This document shows positions 14,381 to 23,236 of a stretch of DNA of 41,827 nt, in pieces. Within the stretch, counting starts at the first letter, position 1. Every line of letters starts with the position of its first letter. The stretch lies in the IMG/VR virus record IMGVR_UViG_3300036393_000033, positions 1 to 41,827 of that record; one strand, written 5' to 3'. The stretch comes from a virus. Under the pieces are notes generated by a model. That model worked only from the letters and a program-made list of their open reading frames with translations. It did no database searches and was not told where the DNA came from. The position numbers and the translations under genes are program-made.

Positions 14381-17322
14381 TGCTGCCTCACCGTCACCAC
14401 GCCCGTGCGCTCGAACTGCTTGTAGGGATCGGCATCGGTGCGGATCAGCAGCGACACGCCCACCTGAACGCCGGCGCCCGCGAAGGCCGCGTTCTGCTGG
14501 AAGGCCGCATCGCAGACGAACCACAGCTGCGTCTTGGTGCCGTCTTCCGAAATGATCGGCGTGCGGTCATCATCGGTATCGACCTTGACGCCGACGCTCG
14601 CGCCCTGCGCGGACATCGTGATCTTGTCGATCTGTTCGATCGCCTCGCCGTCCGCCAGCAAATCGCTCCAGTCGATCGCATAGGGCGCGCGATCGGACGG
14701 ATCGAAGGGCGCGGCCCACGCCGCCGCCTGCAGGGGCAGCGCCACCACGTTCAGCCCGCCCGATGGCACGGCCTCGACCGCCAGCATCCGATCCGCGCTG
14801 GCGATGATCTCGCCCGTCGCGGTGATCGCCGCCTGCACCACTTCGCCAGTGCCGCTCGCCTGCGGCGCGCCGATGCTGGCGCCGCCGCCGCCCGCGATCG
14901 GTGTCAGCCCACCCGTACCGCTCGCGCCGGGTGCCGGAATCGACGTCCCGCCGCCACCGCCGACCGCGACGCCGCCCGTGCCGGAGCCGCCAGGGGCCGG
15001 CACGCTCGCGCCGCCCGCGCCGGAAATCGGCGGGTTGGACGTGTTTTCATGCGCGCCCGCGGCACCCGTGCCATCGTTGCGGCGCGCAACCCCGGCGATG
15101 TCGTATTTCAGCGGCGCGCGGCCCGCCGGCACCCGATTATAGGCAGCGTTCGTCAACCCGGTCAGCGCATAGGTGCCGCCGCCGGCGCCCGCCGTGCCGG
15201 ACAGGTTGCTGGTGAAGGTGACATTGGCTTCGCCAGCGACGATCGTGCTCGACGGGTCCAGCGCCTCGCCGGTCCAGTTGCCGTTGGTCCCCGCGCCGCT
15301 CTGGTCGGGTGCGGAGGATAGCCCCGCCTGCGCATCGCCCGTCACCACGACCAGGCCGATCTGGCCAGCGCCGTAGCGATACGCCCAGGTGCCGGTGCGG
15401 CCCGTGTTGGTGACGGTCCCCGGCGTCGTGCCGGTGAAGGTGTCGCCCTTGGTGTTGCGCTGGTGCAGCAGGTCGAACTTCTCGACCATGCGCTTCTGCA
15501 CGCCCGCCGCCCCGGTCACATCGGCATAGGCCGCGTTCTGGCGGCCGATGTTCGAACTCGCGGCGCCGACGCCGGGCAGCGTGTTGAACATCGACAGGAA
15601 GCCGGAGAGCGCGACCGTCGTGTTGTCGTTGGCGATGCCCCAAGCGGCCGAGTTGCTGATCCCCGCCATCTCGAACACGTTCTGGACGCGCGCGAAGCCC
15701 GACAGCGCTTTGGTTTGCGCCAGCAGGTTCGATGCCTGCTGCTTCAGGAAGCGGTTATTGTAGAGAATGCCGCCGTCGATCGACAGCGCCGTGGTGCTGT
15801 CATTCTCGTAGATCGTGGCGCCTTCCAGCGTGTTGCCCACGCAGGTGTTCGGCACCAGCCGCTTGGTCCCGGCGATCGTGCCGGTGCAGCCCAGGATCAG
15901 CGCGTTCATCTCGCGGGTGGCGCCGGTGAACGGATAGAAAGGCGACGCCACGTTCACCATCGCGACGTTGCGGTAATATTTGAGGCCGAACTGGATGCAG
16001 AAGCCCGTCGACTGCCCGGTCACATTGTAGGTGACGCTCGCGCCGTCGAAGCCGATCCGGTTTAGGTTGGACCCCGATCCGCCGTTCAGCGTCACCGCGC
16101 CGGTGCTGTTCACATAGATCGGGCAGCGGAAGTTGATCAGGTCTGAGACGCTGTTCAGATTGCCCGCCAGCGTCAGCCGCACGGTCCCCGTCGCGGCAGG
16201 ATCGACCCTGATTTCCGTCCAGCACTTGCCCGCGCTCGCCGTCGTCGCGGACATCGCATGATCCGCGCCCGCGCCGCCGCTCGTCTCCATCAGATAGATG
16301 GTCGATCCTGAATGGTCGTTATGCCCCTTACCGCTATTGTTCGCCGCCTGCAGCGCGGTCAGCGCGGCGGTGACGGTCGGGAACGGCGTCGAAGAGCTGC
16401 CGACCGTGCCGCCCGAGGCGCCCACCTTCACATAGGCGGTGTTGCCGCCATAGCCCCCGGTCTTGTCGACCACGAAGCGCAGCGGCGTCTGCCCCTGCGC
16501 CACATCGACATGCGATCCTGCGGTCAGCGTTCCGGCCGCGCCTTTCGTCGCATCACTGGTGTCCAGCACCGCCGTCGCGTCGCCGATCCACGGGAAGACC
16601 TTGGCGTTGACTTGCGCCAGGTCGCCCTGCGTCAGCGCGGTGAGCGGGATCGTCGCTTTCCACGCCTCGGCGATATTGCCCTGCGTCTGCAGGCTGGAGA
16701 GCGCGGGCGCGCCAACCGTCTGCACCGCGGTGAGGTTCGGGGTTCCCTGCGCATCGCGGCCCTGCAGCTGCACGCAGGCGACCTGCTGGCCACCCCGCGC
16801 ATGTTCGTGAAAGGCGAAACCCTCGACCGCGAAACTGGACCCGGTCGCGCGCTCATGCTGCAGGTTGCCCCAGCCCCATTGCGGACGCGGATAGGCGAGG
16901 CTCGACCCGTTCGATAGGCCGGCGATCGATCCCGCCGCCGCCGCGCCGTAATAGCCGGCCTCGGCATCGGCCGATGCGACCACGGAGCCTGCATAGATGA
17001 AATCGGACAGCGCGAAATAGACCGTGCGGGTGCCGCCCGAAGCGCTGTTCAACCGCTGCGTGTTGTTCGCATATTGCTTTCGCACCACTGCCGTGCCGCG
17101 GATGGTGCGCACCGGCCCGCCCAGGCCTGCCAGCAGCAAGGTGCCGGAATTGTCATAGCCGGGGTCCTGCACAGTCAGCACGATCTTGGTCGGATCGAAG
17201 GTCGACGCGCCGTCATCGGGCAGCGTCGCGGTCGCGACCCAGCCGTTCGGGATCGCCGCGTCCGCCCCATCGGGCAGCACGGTCGCGCCCAGCACGGCAA
17301 GCGCGGTGATGATGCTCGGCAT
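14377..17322 (-). CDS. Large fibre-like structural protein in the head module
   Basis: A 981-residue protein. Residues 1-250 include a hydrophobic start (ITALAVLGATVLP) and a beta-rich domain with LAYPRPQWGWGN. Residues 280-640 have the short Asn/Gly-rich turns of a parallel beta-helix. Residues 640-770 are beta-rich. Three Gly/Pro/Ser repeats (about 777-840, each around 20 residues, GASVPAP, TSIPAP and ASIGAP) make a flexible linker. The last 110 residues (from APFDPSDRAPYAIDWSDLL) resemble phage fibre-tail adaptor proteins. Its position between capsid-linked genes and the head-tail connector is unusual for a fibre. It may decorate the capsid or neck. The ATG lacks a good ribosome site. Confidence 0.65.
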   Translation of the reverse strand: MPSIITALAVLGATVLPDGADAAIPNGWVATATLPDDGASTFDPTKIVLTVQDPGYDNSGTLLLAGLGGPVRTIRGTAVVRKQYANNTQRLNSASGGTRTVYFALSDFIYAGSVVASADAEAGYYGAAAAGSIAGLSNGSSLAYPRPQWGWGNLQHERATGSSFAVEGFAFHEHARGGQQVACVQLQGRDAQGTPNLTAVQTVGAPALSSLQTQGNIAEAWKATIPLTALTQGDLAQVNAKVFPWIGDATAVLDTSDATKGAAGTLTAGSHVDVAQGQTPLRFVVDKTGGYGGNTAYVKVGASGGTVGSSSTPFPTVTAALTALQAANNSGKGHNDHSGSTIYLMETSGGAGADHAMSATTASAGKCWTEIRVDPAATGTVRLTLAGNLNSVSDLINFRCPIYVNSTGAVTLNGGSGSNLNRIGFDGASVTYNVTGQSTGFCIQFGLKYYRNVAMVNVASPFYPFTGATREMNALILGCTGTIAGTKRLVPNTCVGNTLEGATIYENDSTTALSIDGGILYNNRFLKQQASNLLAQTKALSGFARVQNVFEMAGISNSAAWGIANDNTTVALSGFLSMFNTLPGVGAASSNIGRQNAAYADVTGAAGVQKRMVEKFDLLHQRNTKGDTFTGTTPGTVTNTGRTGTWAYRYGAGQIGLVVVTGDAQAGLSSAPDQSGAGTNGNWTGEALDPSSTIVAGEANVTFTSNLSGTAGAGGGTYALTGLTNAAYNRVPAGRAPLKYDIAGVARRNDGTGAAGAHENTSNPPISGAGGASVPAPGGSGTGGVAVGGGGGTSIPAPGASGTGGLTPIAGGGGASIGAPQASGTGEVVQAAITATGEIIASADRMLAVEAVPSGGLNVVALPLQAAAWAAPFDPSDRAPYAIDWSDLLADGEAIEQIDKITMSAQGASVGVKVDTDDDRTPIISEDGTKTQLWFVCDAAFQQNAAFAGAGVQVGVSLLIRTDADPYKQFERTGVVTVRQQ

Positions 17323-17353
17323 GGGCGGGCAGACCTGTCAGCTGGGGAAGGGA

Positions 17354-17752
17354 TCAGGACGGCTTGGAAAGGTTGAACGACGTGATCGTGATCGATTGCG
17401 TCGCGTTCACGGCCACATTGTCGAGCGTCAGCTCGCCGCCGCCGCCTGTCGCGGTCACCGGGCCGCGCATTTCAGGCACGCCGGCTGCGGTGCAGAACTC
17501 ATAGTGACCGACCGTACCGGCGGCATCGGCGGAACTGTCCTGCCACAGGCCCAGCAGGGCCTTGATGCCGCCAGAGGCGTCGGCCATCCAGTTGGCGGGC
17601 AGGTTCAGCGTGGCGATAACTGTACCCGTCGATGCCCCAGCCAGGCTGGCGGGCGCGGCGCCGGAGCGCAGTTTCAGAATTGCCGACGCGCCGATCAGTT
17701 CTTCGACCTTGTCGAGCATCCCGTTCCAAAGGCGATCAGAAAAACTAGCCAT
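17354..17752 (-). CDS. Putative capsid-associated protein, 132 aa
   Basis: A mixed protein: an N-terminal helix (FSDRLWNGMLDKVEELIG), then a beta-rich core with ATLNLPANWMADASGG, and a strand-rich tail ending ITSFNLSKPS. It lies two genes after the major capsid gene, preceded by a strong terminator-like hairpin, so it may be needed in high amounts, as a head decoration or neck protein would. I do not recognise a named family. Confidence 0.65.
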   Translation of the reverse strand: MASFSDRLWNGMLDKVEELIGASAILKLRSGAAPASLAGASTGTVIATLNLPANWMADASGGIKALLGLWQDSSADAAGTVGHYEFCTAAGVPEMRGPVTATGGGGELTLDNVAVNATQSITITSFNLSKPS

Positions 17753-17765
17753 CGGTGTTTCCCAT

Positions 17766-17798
17766 AAAAAATGCCGGCGCGACCGAGATCGCGCCGGC
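17766..17798 (-). terminator. Terminator-like hairpin before the 132-aa gene
   Basis: Read on the minus strand, GCCGGCGCGA, loop TCTCGG, TCGCGCCGGC (17798-17789 with 17782-17773), then A and six T (17771-17766). The stem is a perfect ten base pairs. A start codon follows 14 bases after the T run. It is one of four such hairpins in the late operon. Confidence 0.75.
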
Positions 17799-17823
17799 TG
17801 GTCATTTCGAATGCGGCGGGCGC

Positions 17824-18054
17824 TCAGCCCTGCTTGGCGAGACCCTCGGCATGGGCCACCGCGCTCGGATGCGGATCGGCCCAGCCGCCGGCGACGGCGG
17901 CCTTCAGGTCTTCCGCGGCGAGCTTCACCACATCGTCCACCCGATGCTCGCCGTGATCCGATATCACGCGAGCCTTGGTGAACTTGGGCGCCTTGTCAGC
18001 GGCAGCCTTGTCGGCTGCCGCCTTGTCGGCCGCTGCCTTTTCTTCGTCAGTCAT
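17824..18054 (-). CDS. Small Lys/Ala-repeat protein near capsid
   Basis: A 76-residue protein opening with three tandem KAAAD pentapeptides (about residues 6-20), an uninterrupted charged helix, and a compact domain after RVISDHGEHRVDDVVKLAAE. The second part resembles small phage head proteins of the HI1506/DUF7210-like kind, often placed near capsid genes. It follows the capsid gene after 140 bases containing GC-rich hairpins. Function unknown; a head fibre, scaffold or connector are guesses. Confidence 0.6.
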   Translation of the reverse strand: MTDEEKAAADKAAADKAAADKAPKFTKARVISDHGEHRVDDVVKLAAEDLKAAVAGGWADPHPSAVAHAEGLAKQG

Positions 18055-18154
18055 GACAGTCTCCGGGGTTCGAGAAATGGCCGGGCTTCCACCGGCCCGC
18101 CTGAGCGCCGCTGAAAGCCCCAGCGGCTGGGCGTCGGCAATATTGGAAGGCGCT

Positions 18155-18182
18155 GCGGCGGGGCCGTGTTACACCCCGCCGC
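18155..18182. other. GC-rich hairpin after the capsid gene
   Basis: A perfect 9-bp inverted repeat, GCGGCGGGG (18155-18163) with CCCCGCCGC (18174-18182), ten-base loop, starts 12 bases after the capsid stop in the direction of transcription. There is no T run. It fits a 3' protective or processing hairpin better than a terminator. A weaker repeat GGCCGG/CCGGCC lies at 18079-18097. Confidence 0.55.
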
Positions 18183-18194
18183 GACCCGAGCGGC

Positions 18195-19409
18195 TTAGGT
18201 GGCCGAATGCTGGTAATATTTGACGGCGCCGCCCACGTCGGTGAGGTTGCCGCCCGCGCGCAGCCAGGCGAGGAAGCCGACCTGCCCTTTCTTGGCATAG
18301 GCCGAGTCCGTGAAGCGCTGGACTTCGATCTCCATCGCGTCGCGGATTTTGTAGAAGGACATGTCGCCGAACAGGATCGACTTCGCATTGGCGGCCGGGG
18401 TCGCCATGTGCTGGTTGATGGCGATCTTGCTGCCCAGCAGCATGTCCGGCGCGCCACCGGGCGATCCCATTTCATAGCCCGGCACGAAGATCGGGCGGCC
18501 GCTCGTATCCTTGATCTTGCGGACCACCTTCAGCGTCGTGTCGTGCATCATGAAGCCGGCATTGCCCATCTCGCGATAGGCCGGATCGACCGCATGCTGC
18601 AGATCCACCAGATCGTCATAGATGACGGTCGCGGTCTGGCCGGTCGTGCCGACCTTGCCGGCGCCCGACGCGGTCACGAGGCCGGTCGGCTGGTTCGTGC
18701 CGGTGCCGGTCGTGAAGTGCTTGTTGGTGATGCGGCCGAGGCGGGTCGCCAGGCGCTGCACCACGAACGACACGATATCGACCGAACTGTCCTGAATAAG
18801 CTCGATCGGGACGGTGACGACTTTCGAGCTATACTTGTAAACGACCAGCGCGATCACACCGAACGCGATGTCGAGGTCGGATGCAGAGGCGTTCTGGTCC
18901 ACGATCTCGCCTTCTTCCGACGTGCCATCGGAAGTCGGGAAGTTCATCGGATTGCCCTGCGCCGTGCGGATGACTTCGGCCACCGCACGCATGCCGCCAA
19001 ACTTCTTCAGCGCGTCCAGCACCTGCGTCGCCACCTCGGTCGCGACGGTATAGCCGCCCTCGCTGTTCGTGGTGGTCGACATGGTGTTGCGCAGGGTCGG
19101 CCAGTCGGCATCGCTGATGGCGCGGTCGCCATTGCGGAGCCACTTGGCGAACAGGCGGCACGCCGCGCTGTCTTCGTCGTGCGCGCGGCGATCCGCCGCG
19201 TCGAGCACCTGATTGTTCAGCGCGGTCGAAGCCGCCAGGCGGTTGACCGTGTTGTGACGCTCGATCTGGGCGTCGATAGTCTCGATCTCGGCGATCAGCG
19301 CGCTATACGCCGCATCGTCTTCAGCCGGGTTCCACACGGCCTTGTTGACCAGATCGCGAACCGCTTTCGCCTTGGCGTCGCGCTGCTCGCGGAGAGCTTG
19401 GAGGCTCAT
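18195..19409 (-). CDS. Major capsid protein, HK97 family
   Basis: A 404-residue protein with the HK97 plan: an N-terminal charged helical scaffold-like region (about residues 1-75, ALREQRDAKAKAVRDL), a linker, then the capsid fold starting about residue 100 (MSTTTNSEGGYTVATEVATQ) with TAQGNPMNFPTSDG (N-arm and E-loop region) and a P-domain around GNAGFMMHDTTLKVVRKIKD. The C-terminal part FGDMSFYKIRDAMEIEVQRF is typical. The delta domain is probably removed by the protease encoded next door. GGAG stands eight bases before the ATG. The gene is bracketed by hairpins. Confidence 0.93.
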   Translation of the reverse strand: MSLQALREQRDAKAKAVRDLVNKAVWNPAEDDAAYSALIAEIETIDAQIERHNTVNRLAASTALNNQVLDAADRRAHDEDSAACRLFAKWLRNGDRAISDADWPTLRNTMSTTTNSEGGYTVATEVATQVLDALKKFGGMRAVAEVIRTAQGNPMNFPTSDGTSEEGEIVDQNASASDLDIAFGVIALVVYKYSSKVVTVPIELIQDSSVDIVSFVVQRLATRLGRITNKHFTTGTGTNQPTGLVTASGAGKVGTTGQTATVIYDDLVDLQHAVDPAYREMGNAGFMMHDTTLKVVRKIKDTSGRPIFVPGYEMGSPGGAPDMLLGSKIAINQHMATPAANAKSILFGDMSFYKIRDAMEIEVQRFTDSAYAKKGQVGFLAWLRAGGNLTDVGGAVKYYQHSAT

Positions 19410-19424
19410 GTCGCATTCTCCATG

Positions 19425-19452
19425 AAAAAAGGGCGGCACCTCGCCGCCCTTT
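19425..19452 (-). terminator. Terminator-like hairpin before the capsid gene
   Basis: Read on the minus strand: AAAGGGCGGC, loop GAGGT, GCCGCCC, then six T (19430-19425). The seven-base GC core (19431-19437 with 19443-19449) is perfect. The capsid ribosome site begins only a few bases after the T run. It may limit read-through from the protease gene, or form the 5' end of a stable capsid message. Confidence 0.75.
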
Positions 19453-19476
19453 GGGGTCTGTCCGGGCGCAGCGCGC

Positions 19477-20283
19477 TCAGGCAGCTTTGAGCCGCGCGGC
19501 CGTGCCATGCTGCGAGAGCAGGGCGGCGACCGTCGCCCTGCGGGCGCGGGCGGCAATCTCATCCTGATCCGGCGCGGGCGCCGGGTCCGGTTCGGGTGCG
19601 GGTTCCGGCTCCGGGGCCGGGGTTTCCACCATCTCGGCGGCGGGCATGTCCGGGGCGCGCTCGAACGCGGACAAGTCCCACGCGACGCGCGCCTGCGCCT
19701 TTTGCTCCGGCTCTTCGCCCGCCACGCTGTCGGCCAGCCCGGCCTCGACGGCCTCGCCAGACGAATACCAGGTTTCCGCCGCCATCGCGGCCAGCCAGTC
19801 GCCTGCGCCGGCCTTCCTCGAATATTGGTCGGCCAGCGACTGGTCGACCTTCTCCAGCACGCTCGCCTCGTGCATCAGCTGGTCGGCATTGCCCCACATG
19901 ATCGTCCACGCCTCGTGGATCATCATGAACGAACCCGGCGCCATCACGGTCTGCTTCGCGGCGATCGCGATGATCGATGCGATCGACGCGGCGATGCCGT
20001 CGACCTGAACGGTCACGCCGTCCTGATACTCACGGATCGCCTGCGCGATCGCGATGCCGCCGAACACATCGCCACCCGGCGAGTTGATCCGCACGGTCAC
20101 CGGGCCGCTCATCTGCTCGAGCTGCTGGCGGAAGCCCATCGGGCTGACGCCGCCGAACCATTCGGCCTCGAACTCGTCGCCGACGATGATGTCATAGACC
20201 CAGATGGTGTTGCTGCTGGCCTCGGCCCGCAGCGCGCCCTTGCGGGCATTGGCCTTAAACAGGTTGAGCAGACGGTTGCGCAC
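19477..20283 (-). CDS. Head maturation protease, ClpP-like
   Basis: A 268-residue serine protease of the ClpP/SPP-like head protease group: INSPGGDVFGGIAIAQAI (from residue 67), GIAASIASIIAIAA with the expected nucleophile Ser100, and MMIHEAW with His123. The last 70 residues are acidic and Pro-rich (EPEPAPEPDPAPAPDQD), an extension that may hold scaffold function. It should cleave capsid subunits during maturation. I chose GTG at 20283 with GGGAGG upstream; longer frames run antisense to nothing but overlap the portal gene, as the chosen one does by 29 bases. Confidence 0.9.
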   Translation of the reverse strand: MRNRLLNLFKANARKGALRAEASSNTIWVYDIIVGDEFEAEWFGGVSPMGFRQQLEQMSGPVTVRINSPGGDVFGGIAIAQAIREYQDGVTVQVDGIAASIASIIAIAAKQTVMAPGSFMMIHEAWTIMWGNADQLMHEASVLEKVDQSLADQYSRKAGAGDWLAAMAAETWYSSGEAVEAGLADSVAGEEPEQKAQARVAWDLSAFERAPDMPAAEMVETPAPEPEPAPEPDPAPAPDQDEIAARARRATVAALLSQHGTAARLKAA

Positions 20284-21526
20284 CCGCGCCTCCCATTCCC
20301 GAGTTGAGTTGGTCTCCGCCAGGTTTCTTCTGCAGGCGGAGGCGGCGCCGAATTTCATCGGCGGTCATGAAGCCCGGTTCGCCTGCACGCCCCATCGAGA
20401 TGCGGAACGCCTCGAAGAGCGACTTCATGTCGGCGCTCTCCAGCTCGAACGTGTCGAAGTCGGCGACCTTGCCGGCGACCCGGTAGAGCTTCCGGTTGAT
20501 CTCGTTGCGGAACGCGACGAGGTGGCTGCCAAGCGCATAGCGCTTGAAGCCGGAACCCATCTCCGAAAGGCCCTTGCCAAAGGCGGTGACCTTCTCGGTG
20601 TGGCCGATCATGAAGGGCGGCACGCCGTAGATGCGGGCAATCTCTTCGATCTGGAACCTGCGGGTCGCGATCAGTTCCATATCCGAGTTGGGCAGGCTGA
20701 TGGTCTCGATCTCCAGGCCACCCTGCAACACCATTGGACGGAACCGATTGGCGCCGCCGTGCCGTTCCTGCACCTGATCGCGCAGGTTATCGATCTGATC
20801 GTCGTCCAGCTTCTTTTCGGTCTTCAGCGCGAAATCGGGCCGCGCCGAGTTGGAGAAAAACTGGCCCGAAAAGTTCTGCGCCGCGCTGGCGACGCCGCCG
20901 GCCATGCGAAGCGCGTAACGCAGCGGCGACATCGATCGGATGCCGTCATAACCGAAGCCCGGCACGTGGATCATGTCGGCCGCGTCGATCACGCGAAGTG
21001 TGTGGCTCTTCTCCCACGCCTCCGGCGTAACGACATAGACCAGCCGCTCGCCTTGCTCGTCCAGCACCGGCACCGGCTGGACCAGCAGCGGATGAAGCGG
21101 CTTCAGACCGACGATGCGCGGGCCGGAACGAATGATCTCCGCGAAGGCATCGCCATGCAGCAGCCGCGAGAAGACCAGCCGCTCCCACCCGGCCGACGCC
21201 GGCCAGCGGCCTGAAAACTCTTCGTTCAGCACCCACCACAGCGGATCGCCGAAGATCTGCGTGCGCTCGCCGTCGCCGGTCTCGTTGTAGAGGTGCATCG
21301 GCAGAGCCGAGATCACGCCGGCGATCAGGTTGACGCACGCATACACGGCCGAGACCATCAGAACTGTGCGCTCGGTCATGACCGGCAGGTCGTTCCCGCC
21401 AAGGCCGGTGAACGTCTCCCACATCTCCGACCCGCGCGTGATCGCCGGCAGCGGCACCTGCGCGGAAGCCTTCGCGATGTGCGCACTGCCGGTGCCGCGC
21501 TGACGCTTATAGTCGTCAGGACTCAC
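20255..21526 (-). CDS. Portal protein, HK97 family
   Basis: A 423-residue portal protein: MVSAVYACVNLIAGVISALP (about residues 56-75) is the standard signature, followed by DPLWWVLNEEF, LLHGDAFAEIIR and the C-terminal stem and wing parts (PLRYALRMAGGVASAAQNFS; YGVPPFMIGHTEK). It forms the dodecameric channel for DNA packaging. The GTG start overlaps the large terminase stop as GTGA. Length and order are typical. Confidence 0.93.
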   Translation of the reverse strand: MSPDDYKRQRGTGSAHIAKASAQVPLPAITRGSEMWETFTGLGGNDLPVMTERTVLMVSAVYACVNLIAGVISALPMHLYNETGDGERTQIFGDPLWWVLNEEFSGRWPASAGWERLVFSRLLHGDAFAEIIRSGPRIVGLKPLHPLLVQPVPVLDEQGERLVYVVTPEAWEKSHTLRVIDAADMIHVPGFGYDGIRSMSPLRYALRMAGGVASAAQNFSGQFFSNSARPDFALKTEKKLDDDQIDNLRDQVQERHGGANRFRPMVLQGGLEIETISLPNSDMELIATRRFQIEEIARIYGVPPFMIGHTEKVTAFGKGLSEMGSGFKRYALGSHLVAFRNEINRKLYRVAGKVADFDTFELESADMKSLFEAFRISMGRAGEPGFMTADEIRRRLRLQKKPGGDQLNSGMGGAGAQPSAQPV

Positions 21527-23235
21527 AGCAGCACCACGCCGGGTTCGGCGTCGTCGATATCGATATCGGCCATCGCCACGCCCACTCCCATGACGCCCGC
21601 GACGATGCCGTCGATCTTCTCGGCCGACCGCTTCTTCGCAGGCATGAAGTTCATGTTTTCGTCGAAGCGGACCACCACATTGCCCGCCATCCAGCGCAGC
21701 ATCGGGTGTCCGCCATGATCATATTGGCCCGCGTAGACGAGCCGCTCGAACTGCTTGCTCGGCTCGCCGAGCGACAGGATGCCCTGCCTGATCTCCACCA
21801 TCTGCTCGGCTTCGACGCCCTGCTTCTGCAGGTCGGTCACCAGTTTGCGCGCGTTCCACGGGTCGAAGCCGACCAGTTGCACGTCGAACATATCGAAGCC
21901 TTCGAGCAGCGCGTTCATGACGAAACTCTGGTCGACATAGTCGCCAGGCGTCGTCTCCAGCGCCCCCGCCGCCAGATATTTGTCATACGGCACGCGGTCC
22001 GCCTTGACCCGCTCCGCCAGCGTCTCTTCCGGCACCCAGAAGCGCGCCGCGACTTCCCATTTCTGGCCCGGCTCTTCAGGGACGGCGTGCCAGAGCAGCG
22101 CGGTCACATCCTTGGTGCTCGACACGTCGAACGATCCGAACACGCGCCGTCCGCGCATCCGCTCCAGCCGGTGCCGCCAGGCATCCTTGTCGGCGGCGCA
22201 GGCGTCCCATCGCTTCAGGTTGATCCAGCGCGCGGTCGATTCGACCCACTGGTTCAAATGATAGCGGCGGAAGTGCGCCTCGGCGCGCGGATTGCCTTTC
22301 GCGAACCCCGCCTCGCGGCGCAGATACGCGATTGTGGGCGACAAGCCCAGCGACGGGTTAGCCTTTCGCCACTGCCCCTCATCGTTGAAATCGGCTTCCT
22401 GATCCGCCGCGAACACGACGATCAGCGTGGTCGGATCGTCGATCCGGCCTTCCAGCACCGCGAGACTTTCGTCCCAAAGTTCGACGCCGGTCGCGTTCGT
22501 TTTCAGCCCGGCAGTCGAGGCATACAGCTCGATGGGCTGCAAACGCCCGCCCGTGCCTTGCCGCAAGGTGTTTTCAACTTCGCGGCTGCGCCACTCGTGC
22601 ATCTCGTCGCCCGCGATCACGGTCGGCGATTTGCCGTGTTTTCCCTCTTCGGACCCGCTCAGCACCACGAATGGCGAGGCATATTGCTTCAGGTAAAGCG
22701 ACTTGCCGTAGGTCTGGATCGATCGCGCCAGCTCGGGCGCGTTGGCGATCATGGCCTTCATGCGGGCAAGGATGATCTTGCCCTGTGTTTCATCGCGCCC
22801 GAAGCAATAGCCCTCGCCCGCGACCACGCCTTCCAGCGCCCAGAACAGCAGCGCCAGCGCCGCGAGGAACTCGGACTTCCCGTTCTTGCGCGGCACCCAC
22901 AGCCGCAGGCAGCGGAACAGCCGCACATGCGCCAGCGCCGGTTCGCCCGTCAGCGGGTCGATGATATCGACCGGAACCTTCCAGCCGACCAGCATCCGGA
23001 CGATGATGTCCTGCCAGGTGTTCAAACGGAACGGCACGCCCGCGAAGCGGTCGACCGTCAGCGTGAAGACTTGCGGCCAGAGCGCCACCACGGCGTCGGC
23101 CTTGGCATGATCGAACCACGCGCCTTCGGCCCCGGCCGCGCGATCCCAGGCGAGGATCGCCCAGCGATACTCGTCGTCTCCCTCGACCGCGCGAAGCCAG
23201 TCCGGCCGCTCGATCGCCCCTGTTAGCGCCGCCAC
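21523..23235 (-). CDS. terL: Terminase large subunit
   Basis: A 570-residue packaging motor and nuclease. Walker A is PRKNGKS (residues 115-121) and Walker B is VIAGDEMHE with Asp210/Glu211. The C-terminal RNase H-like nuclease shows GSFDVSSTKD, LVGFDPWNA and EKIDGIVAGVMGVG as acidic metal-binding sites. The protein is of the HK97-type terminase group that usually cuts at cos sites. It starts with GTG one base after the small subunit stop. Confidence 0.95.
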   Translation of the reverse strand: MAALTGAIERPDWLRAVEGDDEYRWAILAWDRAAGAEGAWFDHAKADAVVALWPQVFTLTVDRFAGVPFRLNTWQDIIVRMLVGWKVPVDIIDPLTGEPALAHVRLFRCLRLWVPRKNGKSEFLAALALLFWALEGVVAGEGYCFGRDETQGKIILARMKAMIANAPELARSIQTYGKSLYLKQYASPFVVLSGSEEGKHGKSPTVIAGDEMHEWRSREVENTLRQGTGGRLQPIELYASTAGLKTNATGVELWDESLAVLEGRIDDPTTLIVVFAADQEADFNDEGQWRKANPSLGLSPTIAYLRREAGFAKGNPRAEAHFRRYHLNQWVESTARWINLKRWDACAADKDAWRHRLERMRGRRVFGSFDVSSTKDVTALLWHAVPEEPGQKWEVAARFWVPEETLAERVKADRVPYDKYLAAGALETTPGDYVDQSFVMNALLEGFDMFDVQLVGFDPWNARKLVTDLQKQGVEAEQMVEIRQGILSLGEPSKQFERLVYAGQYDHGGHPMLRWMAGNVVVRFDENMNFMPAKKRSAEKIDGIVAGVMGVGVAMADIDIDDAEPGVVLL

Positions 23236-23236
23236 A

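Noticed and set aside
21706-23226. Long plus-strand frame opposite the terminase
   Set aside because: Antisense shadow of terL, which has all expected motifs.
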